From Phytopythium helicoides (lineage: Eukaryota; Oomycota; Peronosporomycetes; Pythiales; Pythiaceae): a DNA stretch of 20,000 nt. Location of the stretch: contig JANFNE010000017.1 in the NCBI GenBank assembly GCA_024867545.1, positions 1 through 20,000 of the forward strand. The letters run 5' to 3'. Numbering within the stretch: the stretch's first letter is position 1; each line of letters begins with the position of its first letter. Position numbers and translations under genes: made by a program. Shown here piece by piece: positions 9,589 to 18,324 of the stretch. The notes beneath the pieces were generated by a model. The model saw nothing but the letters and a program-made list of their open reading frames with translations, was not told the origin of the DNA and did not search any database.

Positions 9589-12500
9589 TTACTTGGATCG
9601 GTGCTTCTTGGACGAGGACGACGACTTGGACGAGCTGCTGCGCTTCTTGCCGCTACTGCCACCGCTACTACTCTTGCTTTTGCCATCAGCCGAAGTCGAC
9701 TTGCTACTGCTGCTCGATTTGGACTTGGATTTGGACGAGCTAGAGCTACTCTTGGTCGCCTTCTTGGCCAGGTCCTCTTCGTCCTTGGCGTTCTTAGCCT
9801 TCATCTCATCGTTCTCGCGCTCGATCATCCGAGTCAACGTCTCGCCGCGCTTCTGCAGCTCTCCAATCGTGCGGCTCTTAAAAAACCAGTCAAAGCGGAA
9901 CTGCCACGCCTTGCGGATTTCGTCCCGGATCTCGCTCCAGTGCTCAAGAGGGCCGTATTTGTTCATCATAACGACAAGGAACACGTCCTCTTCTGGGGTG
10001 TAACCCTTGCTCTTGTAACCACTCGGATAATTGAGGCGCATGTCCCGCAGAGGGTTCGCGTATCGGCTGCACTTCCGAGCGAGGGTCTGCTTCACCACTT
10101 CGTTTCGCTCCAAGCGCTTTTCGCCACGCTCAATCTTGTCGATGTATTTCGAATGATCCTTCAGTTCCGTGAACCTTGCCCAGAAGGTGTTGAAGTAGCG
10201 CTCAACCTGGTCAAGCTCCTTGCCGGTGAGCGTCGCCACCTCCTCGCACACACGCGTTTTGTCAGCGCGACCGTAGCGCTCGCAGCTCGTCAAAAACTGC
10301 TTGAAGTGCTGGCGCGTCCAGTCACCAAAGCCCTCTTTCTCGAGCTCCTCGAGCTCTTCCGCATCCTTTGGCTCCATCTCCGTCGCGAGCAGCTCCTTCT
10401 CGAGAGCAACCGACCTAGCGTTCTCGTCATCATCTTCCTCGGCAGAGTTTGAAGCGGAGGCATCGCCCTCTTCAGCCTTCTTTGTCTTCCGGGCTTTCAC
10501 CCGCTGCTCCTCAGCCTTAGCTTCCTTGATCTGCCGAGCAATGTCCTTGCGCTTGTTTTCGACCTGCGTCTTCTTTGTCAAGAGTTCCACCATGCGATCG
10601 TGCTGGAAGAACTGGTAGTCATGCACGACCGGCACCTTGATGGCATCCGAACCCGGCTTCTTCGGCTTTTTAGGCTTGGACAGCCCTGCTTGCTGACGGT
10701 AGTACTCATCTTCGTTGTAGTTGACTTTACGCTCACGCTGAGGCAACGCAATAAACGTCGACGGCAGAATCTGTCCGTTGCTAGTTTCCTTGGCAAAGTT
10801 TTCACCTTCGAATTCGTACAAACTGGACACATTTTCATCACCAGCGAGGGAGAAGTTGGCCAGGTTGTGCTGCATATCTGCTGCGATCTTGCTCTTCATA
10901 GCCTCTGTACGCTCCTCACCCTTGGCAAGAATCGCGTCGATATCGTCGTCTGTAATCATCGATCCGCGGGCGTTGAAGATCTCGTCGGCACCGAACTTGA
11001 CCATAGTCATCAGCTCGTCCTTTGAGAGTTTGCGGTTTTGCTGAGCCAGACGTCCCTGCTGAATAATGGCTGCGTCCAGGTATAGCTTGCGCTCGGCGCG
11101 CTCCACAATCTTCTCCTCCACTGTTCCGTCCGAGATGAACCGGAACACACGCACCGTCTTGGTCTGGCCAATACGATGTGCGCGATCCATCGCCTGCAGA
11201 TCCACCTGGGGGTTCCAGTCGGAGTCGTACAAGATCACAATGTCTGCCGTCGCCAAGTTGATGCCCAAACCACCAGCACGAGTACTCAGCAAGAAGCAGA
11301 ACTTGGTGCTGCCTGGCTTGTTGAACTCCTCCATCATATTGTCACGATCCTCGCCCTTGGTTGATCCATCCAACCGGCAGTAGTCGTGATTAAAGTACCG
11401 CATGTAGTCCTCCAAAATGTCCATCATGGACGTCATTTGGCAGAAGATCAGCACGCGCGAGTCTTGGGACTTCAGCTTTGGGAGAAGTCTGTGCAGCAGC
11501 GTCATCTTGCCGCAGTTCTCCCACAAATGAGGACCTTCAATATACGGCGGACCAGGCTCAGCGCCTTCAAACAGATACGGGTGATTGCAAACCTTTCGGA
11601 GCTGCATCAGGATGTTGAGCAGTCGAACACGGTCGCTACCACCAATAGCATTCAGATGGGCAGCGTCGCGCTGGAGCATGCGCATGTACCATTCGCGCTG
11701 CATTTCGGACAGGCCAACATAAAGCTTTGTCTCGATCTTTGGGGGGAGGGAGAGCTCCACATCTGTCTTGAGACGCCGCAGCAAGAAGGGGCGAAGGATC
11801 GTGTGAAGCTTCTTGATGACGTTCTCCTGGCCAGACTCTTCGTCGACGTTGAACCATGTATCAAAGTCCTCCGAGTCCGAGAACACGTCCGGGAGCAGGA
11901 AGTTGAGCAACGCCCAGAGCTCGTGCAGGTTGTTTTGCAGGGGAGTACCCGTAATCAACAGGCGGTGCTCGACGCTAAACTCGCGCACGACACGAGAGAG
12001 CTTCGAGTGCTCATTCTTGACACGATGCGCCTCGTCGATGAGCAAGTACTTCCACTTGATCTTTTGCAGCACTGCCTTCTCAATAATGGCAACTTCGTAA
12101 GACAGCACGAGCGCGTCAAAGTCCTGTCGAACGACCGTTTCGCGCTGCACGGCGCGCTCGTCCTTGGCTCCCATGAACTTGAACGCGCGGATGGACGGGC
12201 ACCAGCGCTTCAGCTCGCGCATCCAGTTGCCAACCGTCGACTTGGGGACGATGATGATGTGCGGTCCCTCAATGCCACGAGCTTCACGGAGGTACGCCAG
12301 CAACGAGATGGACTGGAGCGTCTTGCCCAGACCCATTTCGTCGGCCAGGATACCGTTGACACCTGAGTCGTGCAGGCGGATCATCCAGTTGAGACCCTCC
12401 AGCTGGTAGGGCTTCATGGTGCCGAACTTGATGCACTTGGGCTGCTGCGTGATTCGCGTGAAGCGCGCCTCGTCCATCTCCATGATGGACTGAGCGTCGG

Positions 12501-13023
12501 CCTGCTCGCTGCTCTTTCCTCGGCGCGCGTTCGATTCCCTGGCCGATTTTTTCTTGGACATCTCCTTGCCGACGGCGCTGGATCCGCCCATGAGGAAGGA
12601 CGTGAAGACGTCGGACTGCGCCATGAGGAAGGCCATGCGCTTCTCCGCCTGGCTCTTCTTGCTGAGCTCGGCGTCCTGCGCGAGCGACTCCTTGACGGCC
12701 TCGAGCGACTTGAGCTGGCGGTCGCGCTGCTGCTGCAGCACCGACTCCTCCTCCCTGAGCAGCGCGGCGCGCTCCTCGCTCGACAGCAGCGGCGCCTTCT
12801 TGTCGTCCTCGGCCTCGTTCTCCGCCTCGTGCTCGTCCTCCTCGCCCGCCGTGTCGGCCGCCTCGCCCCCCATCTCCATGTCGGCGTCCTCCACGCTCTC
12901 CACGCTCTCGGCGTCCTGCGCGGCCTCGCTCGCGCTGCTGGCGCTCGGGCTCGCGCTAGGGCTGGGGCTGGGGCTGCCACTGCCGCTCGCGCTGCTGCGG
13001 TCGTCGTCTTCGATCACCTTCAT
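9589..13023 (-). CDS. ISWI-type SNF2 chromatin remodelling ATPase
   Basis: Intronless, 1144 aa, ATG at 13023 and TAA at 9591-9589. It is the catalytic subunit of an ISWI nucleosome-spacing complex (SNF2H/SMARCA5 relatives), acting in the nucleus. An acidic/Ser-rich N-terminus (1-75) is followed by a coiled-coil-like segment and the ISWI-type KRMAFLMAQSDVFTSFL (about 128-144). The SNF2 N-lobe starts at MKPYQLEGLNWM (203), with Walker A DEMGLGKT (228-235) and Walker B DEAH (330-333). The C-lobe carries LDGSTKGEDRDNMMEEFN (551-568), LLSTRAGGLGINLA and the arginine-finger motif DRAHRIGQ (613-620). HAND (about 680-815), SANT (about 897-955) and SLIDE (about 1004-1062) distinguish ISWI from CHD, Mi-2 or SWI2. 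The HAND-SANT linker is K/E-rich and fairly long. The tail (1090-1144) is almost pure Ser/Lys. No bromo- or chromodomain is visible. Confidence 0.96.
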   Translation of the reverse strand: MKVIEDDDRSSASGSGSPSPSPSASPSASSASEAAQDAESVESVEDADMEMGGEAADTAGEEDEHEAENEAEDDKKAPLLSSEERAALLREEESVLQQQRDRQLKSLEAVKESLAQDAELSKKSQAEKRMAFLMAQSDVFTSFLMGGSSAVGKEMSKKKSARESNARRGKSSEQADAQSIMEMDEARFTRITQQPKCIKFGTMKPYQLEGLNWMIRLHDSGVNGILADEMGLGKTLQSISLLAYLREARGIEGPHIIIVPKSTVGNWMRELKRWCPSIRAFKFMGAKDERAVQRETVVRQDFDALVLSYEVAIIEKAVLQKIKWKYLLIDEAHRVKNEHSKLSRVVREFSVEHRLLITGTPLQNNLHELWALLNFLLPDVFSDSEDFDTWFNVDEESGQENVIKKLHTILRPFLLRRLKTDVELSLPPKIETKLYVGLSEMQREWYMRMLQRDAAHLNAIGGSDRVRLLNILMQLRKVCNHPYLFEGAEPGPPYIEGPHLWENCGKMTLLHRLLPKLKSQDSRVLIFCQMTSMMDILEDYMRYFNHDYCRLDGSTKGEDRDNMMEEFNKPGSTKFCFLLSTRAGGLGINLATADIVILYDSDWNPQVDLQAMDRAHRIGQTKTVRVFRFISDGTVEEKIVERAERKLYLDAAIIQQGRLAQQNRKLSKDELMTMVKFGADEIFNARGSMITDDDIDAILAKGEERTEAMKSKIAADMQHNLANFSLAGDENVSSLYEFEGENFAKETSNGQILPSTFIALPQRERKVNYNEDEYYRQQAGLSKPKKPKKPGSDAIKVPVVHDYQFFQHDRMVELLTKKTQVENKRKDIARQIKEAKAEEQRVKARKTKKAEEGDASASNSAEEDDDENARSVALEKELLATEMEPKDAEELEELEKEGFGDWTRQHFKQFLTSCERYGRADKTRVCEEVATLTGKELDQVERYFNTFWARFTELKDHSKYIDKIERGEKRLERNEVVKQTLARKCSRYANPLRDMRLNYPSGYKSKGYTPEEDVFLVVMMNKYGPLEHWSEIRDEIRKAWQFRFDWFFKSRTIGELQKRGETLTRMIERENDEMKAKNAKDEEDLAKKATKSSSSSSKSKSKSSSSSKSTSADGKSKSSSGGSSGKKRSSSSKSSSSSKKHRSK

Positions 13024-13109
13024 GGCCGCAATCCTCGCCTCGCCCCCTCGCTGAACGGGTGAACGGGTGACTGGGGAACTGGAGGCGCGAAACCGCTGTC
13101 AGAAGAGGG
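13024..13109 (-). promoter_or_regulatory. ISWI 5' leader / proximal promoter
   Basis: 86 bp between the ISWI start codon and the foldback element. There is no ATG on the minus strand. A small tandem duplication (TGAACGGG twice, near 13051-13070) is present. The left end of the foldback element supplies the nearest CCAAT sequence (TTTCAGCCAATC on the minus strand). Confidence 0.4.
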
Positions 13110-13314
13110 GATTGGCTGAAATTACTTCAAAATAGCCATGGCAATTGGATGGATGGAGGAATTATTTTTGCCACATACGGAGATCAAATATATGAAATGA
13201 CATTAGATGTAGGTATAGCCTACTTTTAATGTCATTTAATAGAATTTGGGTACGTATATAGCAAAAATAATGTAGCCAATAGCCATTCATTTTGGATAGT
13301 AATTGCAGCCAATC
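13110..13314. mobile_element. 205-bp foldback element (MITE-like), nested inverted repeat
   Basis: The two halves are inverted copies of each other. The ends are GATTGGCTGAAATTAC (13110-13125) and the inverted GTAATTGCAGCCAATC (13299-13314). Inner arms include ATTATTTTTGC (13161-13171) against GCAAAAATAAT (13261-13271). At the centre 13195-13213 pairs with 13219-13237 with two mismatches around the loop TATAG. The halves differ mainly by about 8 nt of indel and scattered substitutions. It is AT-rich in a GC-rich region and has no coding capacity. I see no clear target-site duplication, so the superfamily is unknown. Confidence 0.75.
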
Positions 13315-13620
13315 GGACGCGTGTCAAAGCCTCAACCTCTTATATCGAATGCTTTTGCCTGAGAGGAATGAATAACTCTCCGCAATTCATCAATCCTATG
13401 TACCTCTCATAATACATAACACGGAGATAGATACTTTGCATGCTCAGCTTCTCGAGGCGATCCGATGGCTTGGTCTCAACAGTTCCAGACCAACATTTCA
13501 TCACGCCAATGACGAGGGAAAAAAAACTGTTCGAGACCTTGAAGCGTTGGTCGCCATAGACCAAGGAGGCAAAAAGCTAGACAGGGTGGGATTTCTATTT
13601 AATGTTTGGGTGTGACCTAC
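13315..13620. other. NOP9 3' flank, no supported gene
   Basis: 306 bp of AT-rich sequence after the NOP9 stop codon. A 74-codon minus-strand frame (13564-13340) is open here, but its codons are AT-rich, it matches no family known to me and it lies where the NOP9 3' UTR is expected. I treat it as non-coding. Confidence 0.5.
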
Positions 13621-15594
13621 CTACTCGGCGTCAACGTCGAGCTTGCGCTTCTTCTTCTTGGACTTCTTCTCCTTCTTCTCGCTGCTGCCCTTGCCTCCAC
13701 GCAATGCGTCCATGATTACGGCTACGTCCGTGTTGTCGTCCTTGACATGAGAAGTGGGCTCGTCCACGCTCTTGACAGCCTTGCGCTTCTTCTTCGAAGA
13801 CTTGTCGCGACGGCTTTTTCCGGCCGGCTGCTCGTCCTGCTCGACGACGTCCTTGAACATCTTGGCAATCTTGTGCTGCTTCTCATACAGTGCCTCCCAC
13901 TTTTCACGGTTCATCTTGTACTCGAACAAGTTGCACGTGTTCATGACGAGCTGCGAAAAGTGGCTGCCCGTCAGCTTGCCCTCGACCTGCAGAAGTTCCT
14001 CGACTACGACCGCCTTGTCGGCTATCGACAGCTTCTCGAAGCACTTCATGACCGAAAAGGCTCCGAGACGGTCCATCGCGAGGGCTCCAAAATGACCCAC
14101 AAAGCGCTTATAGAGAGCCTCACGCACCCAGTTCGTGCGCTCATCTTCGCCCTCCCAGATTGGCTCAACGATGCACCGGCTACCAGTCGAATCCTTAGCG
14201 AGAGCGACCAGTTGAACCGTGTTGAGCGCCAGGATGCCCTCGTACAGCGACTTCATGAAATCGGCTGGCTCAAACTTCATCAGTTGCTCGATGATGCGAG
14301 CTCCCATGACGTTCAGCTGCAGCTTGGTGCTGCCACCAGTCGACAGCTGCAGCCCAAGCAGCGACGCAACAAAGTCCTTGCGCGCAGCCTCGGGCTTCTT
14401 GCTCTCCTGCTTCTTCACCGCTTGCACAAGCATGGAAAACACCTCTTGCTGATCGAGCTGGAATCGGACGCACAGCTCCGTTAGCCGCCAAATCACGCCA
14501 GGGCGACCCATAGACAGCACGGTCCACAGCGATGGCTTTAGTTCGCCAATGACTTCGGTAGCCAGCTCCTTGTTTGGGACGCGCTGGATGGCGTTCTGGA
14601 CAACATAGTTGGCAATGTTGTGCTCACAGAACTCGACCATCTTGCCACGCAGGCACCGCTGGAAAATCTTGCTGAAGAACTTGTCGTCCGCGCTCTCGAA
14701 CAGCGCCTCGAGCACGTGGCTCGTCACAGGGTCAGACGATAGATCGTAAAAAGCCTGGATACTCGCTTCCTCATCGTCCCACTGCAAAATGTGCTGCGCG
14801 AGTGCCTTGCGGCTCTTGCTCGGCGCAAGTTTGAGCGCCGTCGCAATCAGCGGACCCGAGTTCTTGTCGTACAGTAAGTTGGACAGCTCGTCGCGATGGC
14901 ACGAGCGCAGCACTGACAGGATACTCTTGAAGAGGTCCTCGAACGAGTCGGGCACCTCGTACGTGACGATCGTGCCGTCCTTTGCCACGGGCGCCTCTCC
15001 GAACGTGACGACTCGGTGCTTGGCATTCTTGCCACGCTTCTCAGCGACTAGCGGGCGGCCGGCGAGCACGGCAAGCACCGAGCGGATGACGTGGCTGGCG
15101 CTCACGTCGTTCATGAGCGTGATCCACTCGCCCTCGACCTCTTTCGTCATGGCGATAATGACGTCGGCCGTGGCGGGCGTGTCCTTGAGCCGCTCAGCGT
15201 CGTCCTCGCTGAGCTCGTGCTCTGCGTCGCCGTTCAGCTCGCGCTCGATGACGGCGCTGGCGCGCGAGAGCAGGTTCTGCAGCACGTGCGACGAGTAGCG
15301 GTTGGTCCACAGGTGGCTCACGTAGCCCGTGAGCTTGCTGAGCAGAAAGCGTAGCTGCGCGTCGCTCATCTTGGGCAGCAGCACCTCGAGCAGCTCGCCG
15401 GCGTGGCGGTCGGACGCCGCGCTGGCCGCGCGCGGTGCCAGCTCCTCCAGCACGTTCCACAGCAGCAGCTGCACCTCCTCGTCGCCCGTGTCCTCACCAG
15501 GCCGCGTCACCATCTCGCTCACCTCCTTGAGGTACGACAGGTTGTCGGCCTCGAGGCGTCGCGGCCGCACGCGCCTGCAGTCGTCAGAGCTCAT
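13621..15594 (-). CDS. NOP9: NOP9-like Pumilio-repeat ribosome biogenesis factor
   Basis: Intronless, 657 aa, ATG at 15594, TAG at 13623-13621. NOP9 is a nucleolar RNA-binding protein that holds the 18S precursor (ITS1 region) and is needed for 40S assembly. Degenerate Pumilio repeats are visible along the chain: SSHVLQNLLSRA (101-112), ASHVIRSVLAVLAG (166-179), SGPLIATALKLA (246-257), TSHVLEALFESA (291-302), IANYVVQNAIQRVP (327-340), GARIIEQLMKF (431-441), GSRCIVEPIWE (471-481) and GAFSVMKCFEKLS (511-523). Their uneven spacing over about 500 residues suits NOP9 rather than classical PUF proteins, whose eight repeats are tightly packed. The Lys-rich tail (637-651, KKEKKSKKKKRK) is a likely nucleolar localisation signal. 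PUM3/Puf6 is the main alternative, but the length and layout favour NOP9. Confidence 0.88.
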   Translation of the reverse strand: MSSDDCRRVRPRRLEADNLSYLKEVSEMVTRPGEDTGDEEVQLLLWNVLEELAPRAASAASDRHAGELLEVLLPKMSDAQLRFLLSKLTGYVSHLWTNRYSSHVLQNLLSRASAVIERELNGDAEHELSEDDAERLKDTPATADVIIAMTKEVEGEWITLMNDVSASHVIRSVLAVLAGRPLVAEKRGKNAKHRVVTFGEAPVAKDGTIVTYEVPDSFEDLFKSILSVLRSCHRDELSNLLYDKNSGPLIATALKLAPSKSRKALAQHILQWDDEEASIQAFYDLSSDPVTSHVLEALFESADDKFFSKIFQRCLRGKMVEFCEHNIANYVVQNAIQRVPNKELATEVIGELKPSLWTVLSMGRPGVIWRLTELCVRFQLDQQEVFSMLVQAVKKQESKKPEAARKDFVASLLGLQLSTGGSTKLQLNVMGARIIEQLMKFEPADFMKSLYEGILALNTVQLVALAKDSTGSRCIVEPIWEGEDERTNWVREALYKRFVGHFGALAMDRLGAFSVMKCFEKLSIADKAVVVEELLQVEGKLTGSHFSQLVMNTCNLFEYKMNREKWEALYEKQHKIAKMFKDVVEQDEQPAGKSRRDKSSKKKRKAVKSVDEPTSHVKDDNTDVAVIMDALRGGKGSSEKKEKKSKKKKRKLDVDAE

Positions 15595-16381
15595 TGCGTC
15601 AGTCTACAGGCGACGCCCAGGCTGTTAAAGAGCGGAGCGCCACGCACGCGGGGCGAGCGCCATCCTCCTCCATGAGACGCCGATCAAGTGTGTCGCTTGG
15701 GGATTTGACTGGCTGGTTGCAGAGCTCGATTTATTTGCAAAAAGAGATCTGGATATTACAGATAGGGACTTTGCATGTGTGGCCCACACGAAATGAACAC
15801 CAGAGTCTTTATTATCAATAATATTGATAATCACACGCACTTTGGAATACCATGAAAGCGAGCTTCGCACATGGGCGGTTCGTGCTGCTGTGGTGCTGCC
15901 ATCAGCAACCGAGGCAATCAACACACGACAGTTTCGCCTTACATTTCTGAAATAGCTCGGATCAATGTTTAATATATCTAAAAATATTCTAACAACGTTT
16001 GGGGGGTATGCAAGATACGAACAAACAAATGCACAAATCGCCTACACTTGAAAGTAACAGATGCGGAAAGCCTAAACTTGCACTCGTCATGACGACGTAC
16101 ACGACTTAAGAGGCATTTTTAATTCTGAGGTTTATCTGACTAATTGCACTCGTGGTGTTCATGTGCTCCAGATGCTGGAATGCATATCCTACTACATGTA
16201 AGCAAAATTATATTTTTAATGTGTCATTCACAGAAAAGCACAAGATTGAAGGAAACCCCACACCGTGCTGGACAAATTTGCAATTGCGGATGTGAGATAG
16301 GTTAAATCGAAAGCGCTTTACAGTTGGGTAATATTGATATCCGTGTAAGGCTCCTGTTCAGCGGGCAAACCGATCATTGCC
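15595..16381. other. NOP9 upstream region, no gene seen
   Basis: The first 100 bp are GC-rich and probably form the NOP9 5' leader. Beyond that the sequence is AT-rich with no convincing coding. A perfect 10-bp inverted repeat around a single base lies at 15811-15831 (ATTATCAATA-A-TATTGATAAT). Confidence 0.5.
15599..15673 (-). other. Upstream ORF just before NOP9
   Basis: ATG at 15673 opens a 24-codon frame (MEEDGARPAC...) that stops at 15601-15599, only four bases before the NOP9 ATG. If transcribed it would force leaky scanning or reinitiation. Whether the mRNA begins upstream of 15673 is unknown. Confidence 0.4.
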
Positions 16382-16543
16382 ATGCACTGCGCAACGTGCG
16401 AGGAGGAGCTTCCCCCGCTGCCATACTACCAGGCGGAGGAGGACCCGAGTCAGCACGAGTGCGTGTGCTGCCACGTACTCCTCCCTTTCGACCGAGAAGT
16501 AACCATTCAGGTTGAATACACTCGCGGGATCCTCGCACTGTAG
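16382..16543 (+). CDS. Hypothetical small Cys-rich protein (53 aa)
   Basis: ATG at 16382 in a fair start context (ATTGCCATG), TAG at 16541-16543. The product starts MHCATCEEELPPLPYYQ and has a second cysteine cluster HECVCCH at residues 25-31, so it could bind zinc like a small ribbon. Composition is GC-rich and coding-like against an AT-rich surround, and the GC-rich stretch continues past the stop to about 16700. It may be an exon or a remnant rather than a whole gene. No family is recognised. Confidence 0.3.
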   Translation: MHCATCEEELPPLPYYQAEEDPSQHECVCCHVLLPFDREVTIQVEYTRGILAL

Positions 16544-17573
16544 GGGACGTGGCACCGTCGTGCCGCCTGGGCACGACGATGCCACAGACCTGCGGACGGC
16601 GCGCATGCAGCGACAGCGCAGCGCAGCCAGGCCGCAGGGACAAGTACAGCTGCGGCAGCGCAGACCATGCTGGCTGTGAAGCCCAGTGCCGCACGCCGCT
16701 AAGGCCCTGTATATACATGCATATAAAAACACACACAGACCACGGAAAAATGGAAGATAAGAAGAAAACAACAAAAACATGTTGGAAGCATTGCATGTGT
16801 AGGCACGCACCTAGGAAGCGCCTTGGTGACCTGCGGGACCATGAGTGCAGTAGTTAGTAAAGCTCAGAAAATAAATCACCGCTTCCTGCACACCCTGTGA
16901 GCGCTCCACACGCACAGATAGTCCGAGGTCCCGCAAGCGCTGGTAGCGAGGGTGTATATAGCCCTGCAGGTGGGCAGTCGCAGGCGTCCCTGCATATGGA
17001 GAGGCATTGTACCTTGGGGTTTTATCCACCGTTTACACAGTAAACGCGAGTACGTAAGGGGTACACTTTCGGCTGTGGTGTAGTAACTATGAGCTGTTGA
17101 CCATAATCCTGCTATAACTCTACGCCCGTATGGGCCGTACATTCCCGGACTTTTAAATTTTATGATTGAGGAAGCATATCGCTCCAAGACCTTCCACGAC
17201 CTTAACTTTAACCCTCACTACACAGCCTTAAAATCTTGATCGAGTCGAAAGAAGACCCAAGGTGGAGAAGATGGACGAGAGCACCAAGTAGAGCTCCATA
17301 CGGCGAACATTGTGTACCTCCAAGTGAGTGGTTTACATAGCGTTTATGTGTGTGTACTGATTAACTCTTTAATACAGTACTTTTCGCGTCAAATGAACTT
17401 ATTTTATTGATTATTTTGTCGGGATCTTACCTTGCACACACCGCCTGCAAAGCGGGCGGCAAACATCCAATCCTGACAGAAAAGGTAAATGATTTTACAG
17501 TACCACCTTTGTCATTTAAAACCTCACATAAAAGATTGTCAGTGCTCGACGGCTCTTCGTTGACCTAGACCGT
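16544..17573. other. Accessory intergenic stretch, no supported gene
   Basis: The overlapping ORFs on both strands here show no family signal. Two minus-strand frames (17187-16876 and 17029-16811) look slightly protein-like in places, which may be relics of a repeat. Nothing can be named. Confidence 0.35.
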
Positions 17574-17855
17574 CTAGTAGATGTGCGTCACTGACGGACG
17601 TGACGAATGCCGTTCCGGTGCGCGCCGTGATTCGGTGGCGCTGGCAAGGGTTGGTACAGACCGTTTTTGCTTGCGGTAATACTGCTCGCACTCGCGGTGA
17701 TTATTCTTCTTGCGGTGCTCCTCTGTGCGCTTTCGCACGTCGGCTTTGCTGCACGCAAACATTCTCTTCTTGTGCCTCTTCAGCGCGGTCGCTAACGACA
17801 GCACCTTCTGACAGGTGCTGCATACTGTAGTCTTGGGCTTGCAAGGGCTTGTCAT
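17574..17855 (-). CDS. Hypothetical zinc-finger-like small protein (93 aa), possibly a fragment
   Basis: ATG at 17855, TAG at 17576-17574. Residues 12-35 hold a C-x2-C-x12-H-x6-C pattern (CSTCQKVLSLATALKRHKKR...C), close to a C2HC or damaged C2H2 finger. A strongly basic, probably helical segment with HRECEQYYRKQKR follows. Third codon positions are GC-rich as in the true genes of the window, while the flanks are AT-rich. It could be a single-exon DNA-binding protein, or the stump of a larger transposon-associated or regulatory protein. No family is recognised. Confidence 0.4.
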   Translation of the reverse strand: MTSPCKPKTTVCSTCQKVLSLATALKRHKKRMFACSKADVRKRTEEHRKKNNHRECEQYYRKQKRSVPTLASATESRRAPERHSSRPSVTHIY

Positions 17856-17864
17856 ATTCCACAA

Positions 17865-18324
17865 TGGCCCGCCGCTCGATCTTCTACATGTTCATAGGCC
17901 CAAGAAATGCACTCAAGTATTTGAGTTTCGAATTGTCATAGAAAGTATCGTAAGGCCGCAATTCCTCCTAGAAATCACGATATTCTTTCGAAGACGATCA
18001 AAATAATGTTAGAAGACTTAGTGAAGCTGCAAAAACGTGCCAGAAAACTGCAAAAACATACCAGAAATGGCAAAACGAGTGTGTATGCATAGAAATGAAA
18101 ATCCAATATGCTAGTACTAGCTCGAATTGCATCTACGTCTAGCTAAGGTCTATACCTCAGTCCTGCATTTACCAACCACCTCACATGACAAGATATGTTC
18201 TAAAATCTGGCGTTTGCGGTTTGCTTCTCCACGAGAGCTCGCGATTTTGGGGTGACTCGTTTCCTGGCTGAAATCCACTTCTTGACTTCAGTATAGCGTT
18301 TGAATTTCATTTTCATCCACTTAT
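17865..18324. other. AT-rich stretch, no gene seen
   Basis: No supported ORF, RNA or repeat apart from part of a minus-strand coding-like frame near 18210-18340 described with the degraded block. Confidence 0.35.

Noticed and set aside
9550..10452. 300-codon plus-strand ORF, and similar ones at 11386-12366 and 12370-13062
   Set aside because: Antisense shadows of ISWI; they follow its codons and show no family signal.
13340..13564. 74-codon minus-strand ORF downstream of NOP9
   Set aside because: AT-rich codons and no recognisable family; it probably lies in the 3' UTR of NOP9.
13606..14484. 292-codon plus-strand ORF
   Set aside because: Antisense shadow of NOP9.
16876..17187. 103-codon minus-strand ORF
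   Set aside because: No ATG at its start, and a competing frame looks equally protein-like; not enough to call a gene.
17430..17462. GC-rich hairpin CCGCC...GGCGG as a terminator or RNA gene
   Set aside because: Short stem with no supporting context in a eukaryotic region.
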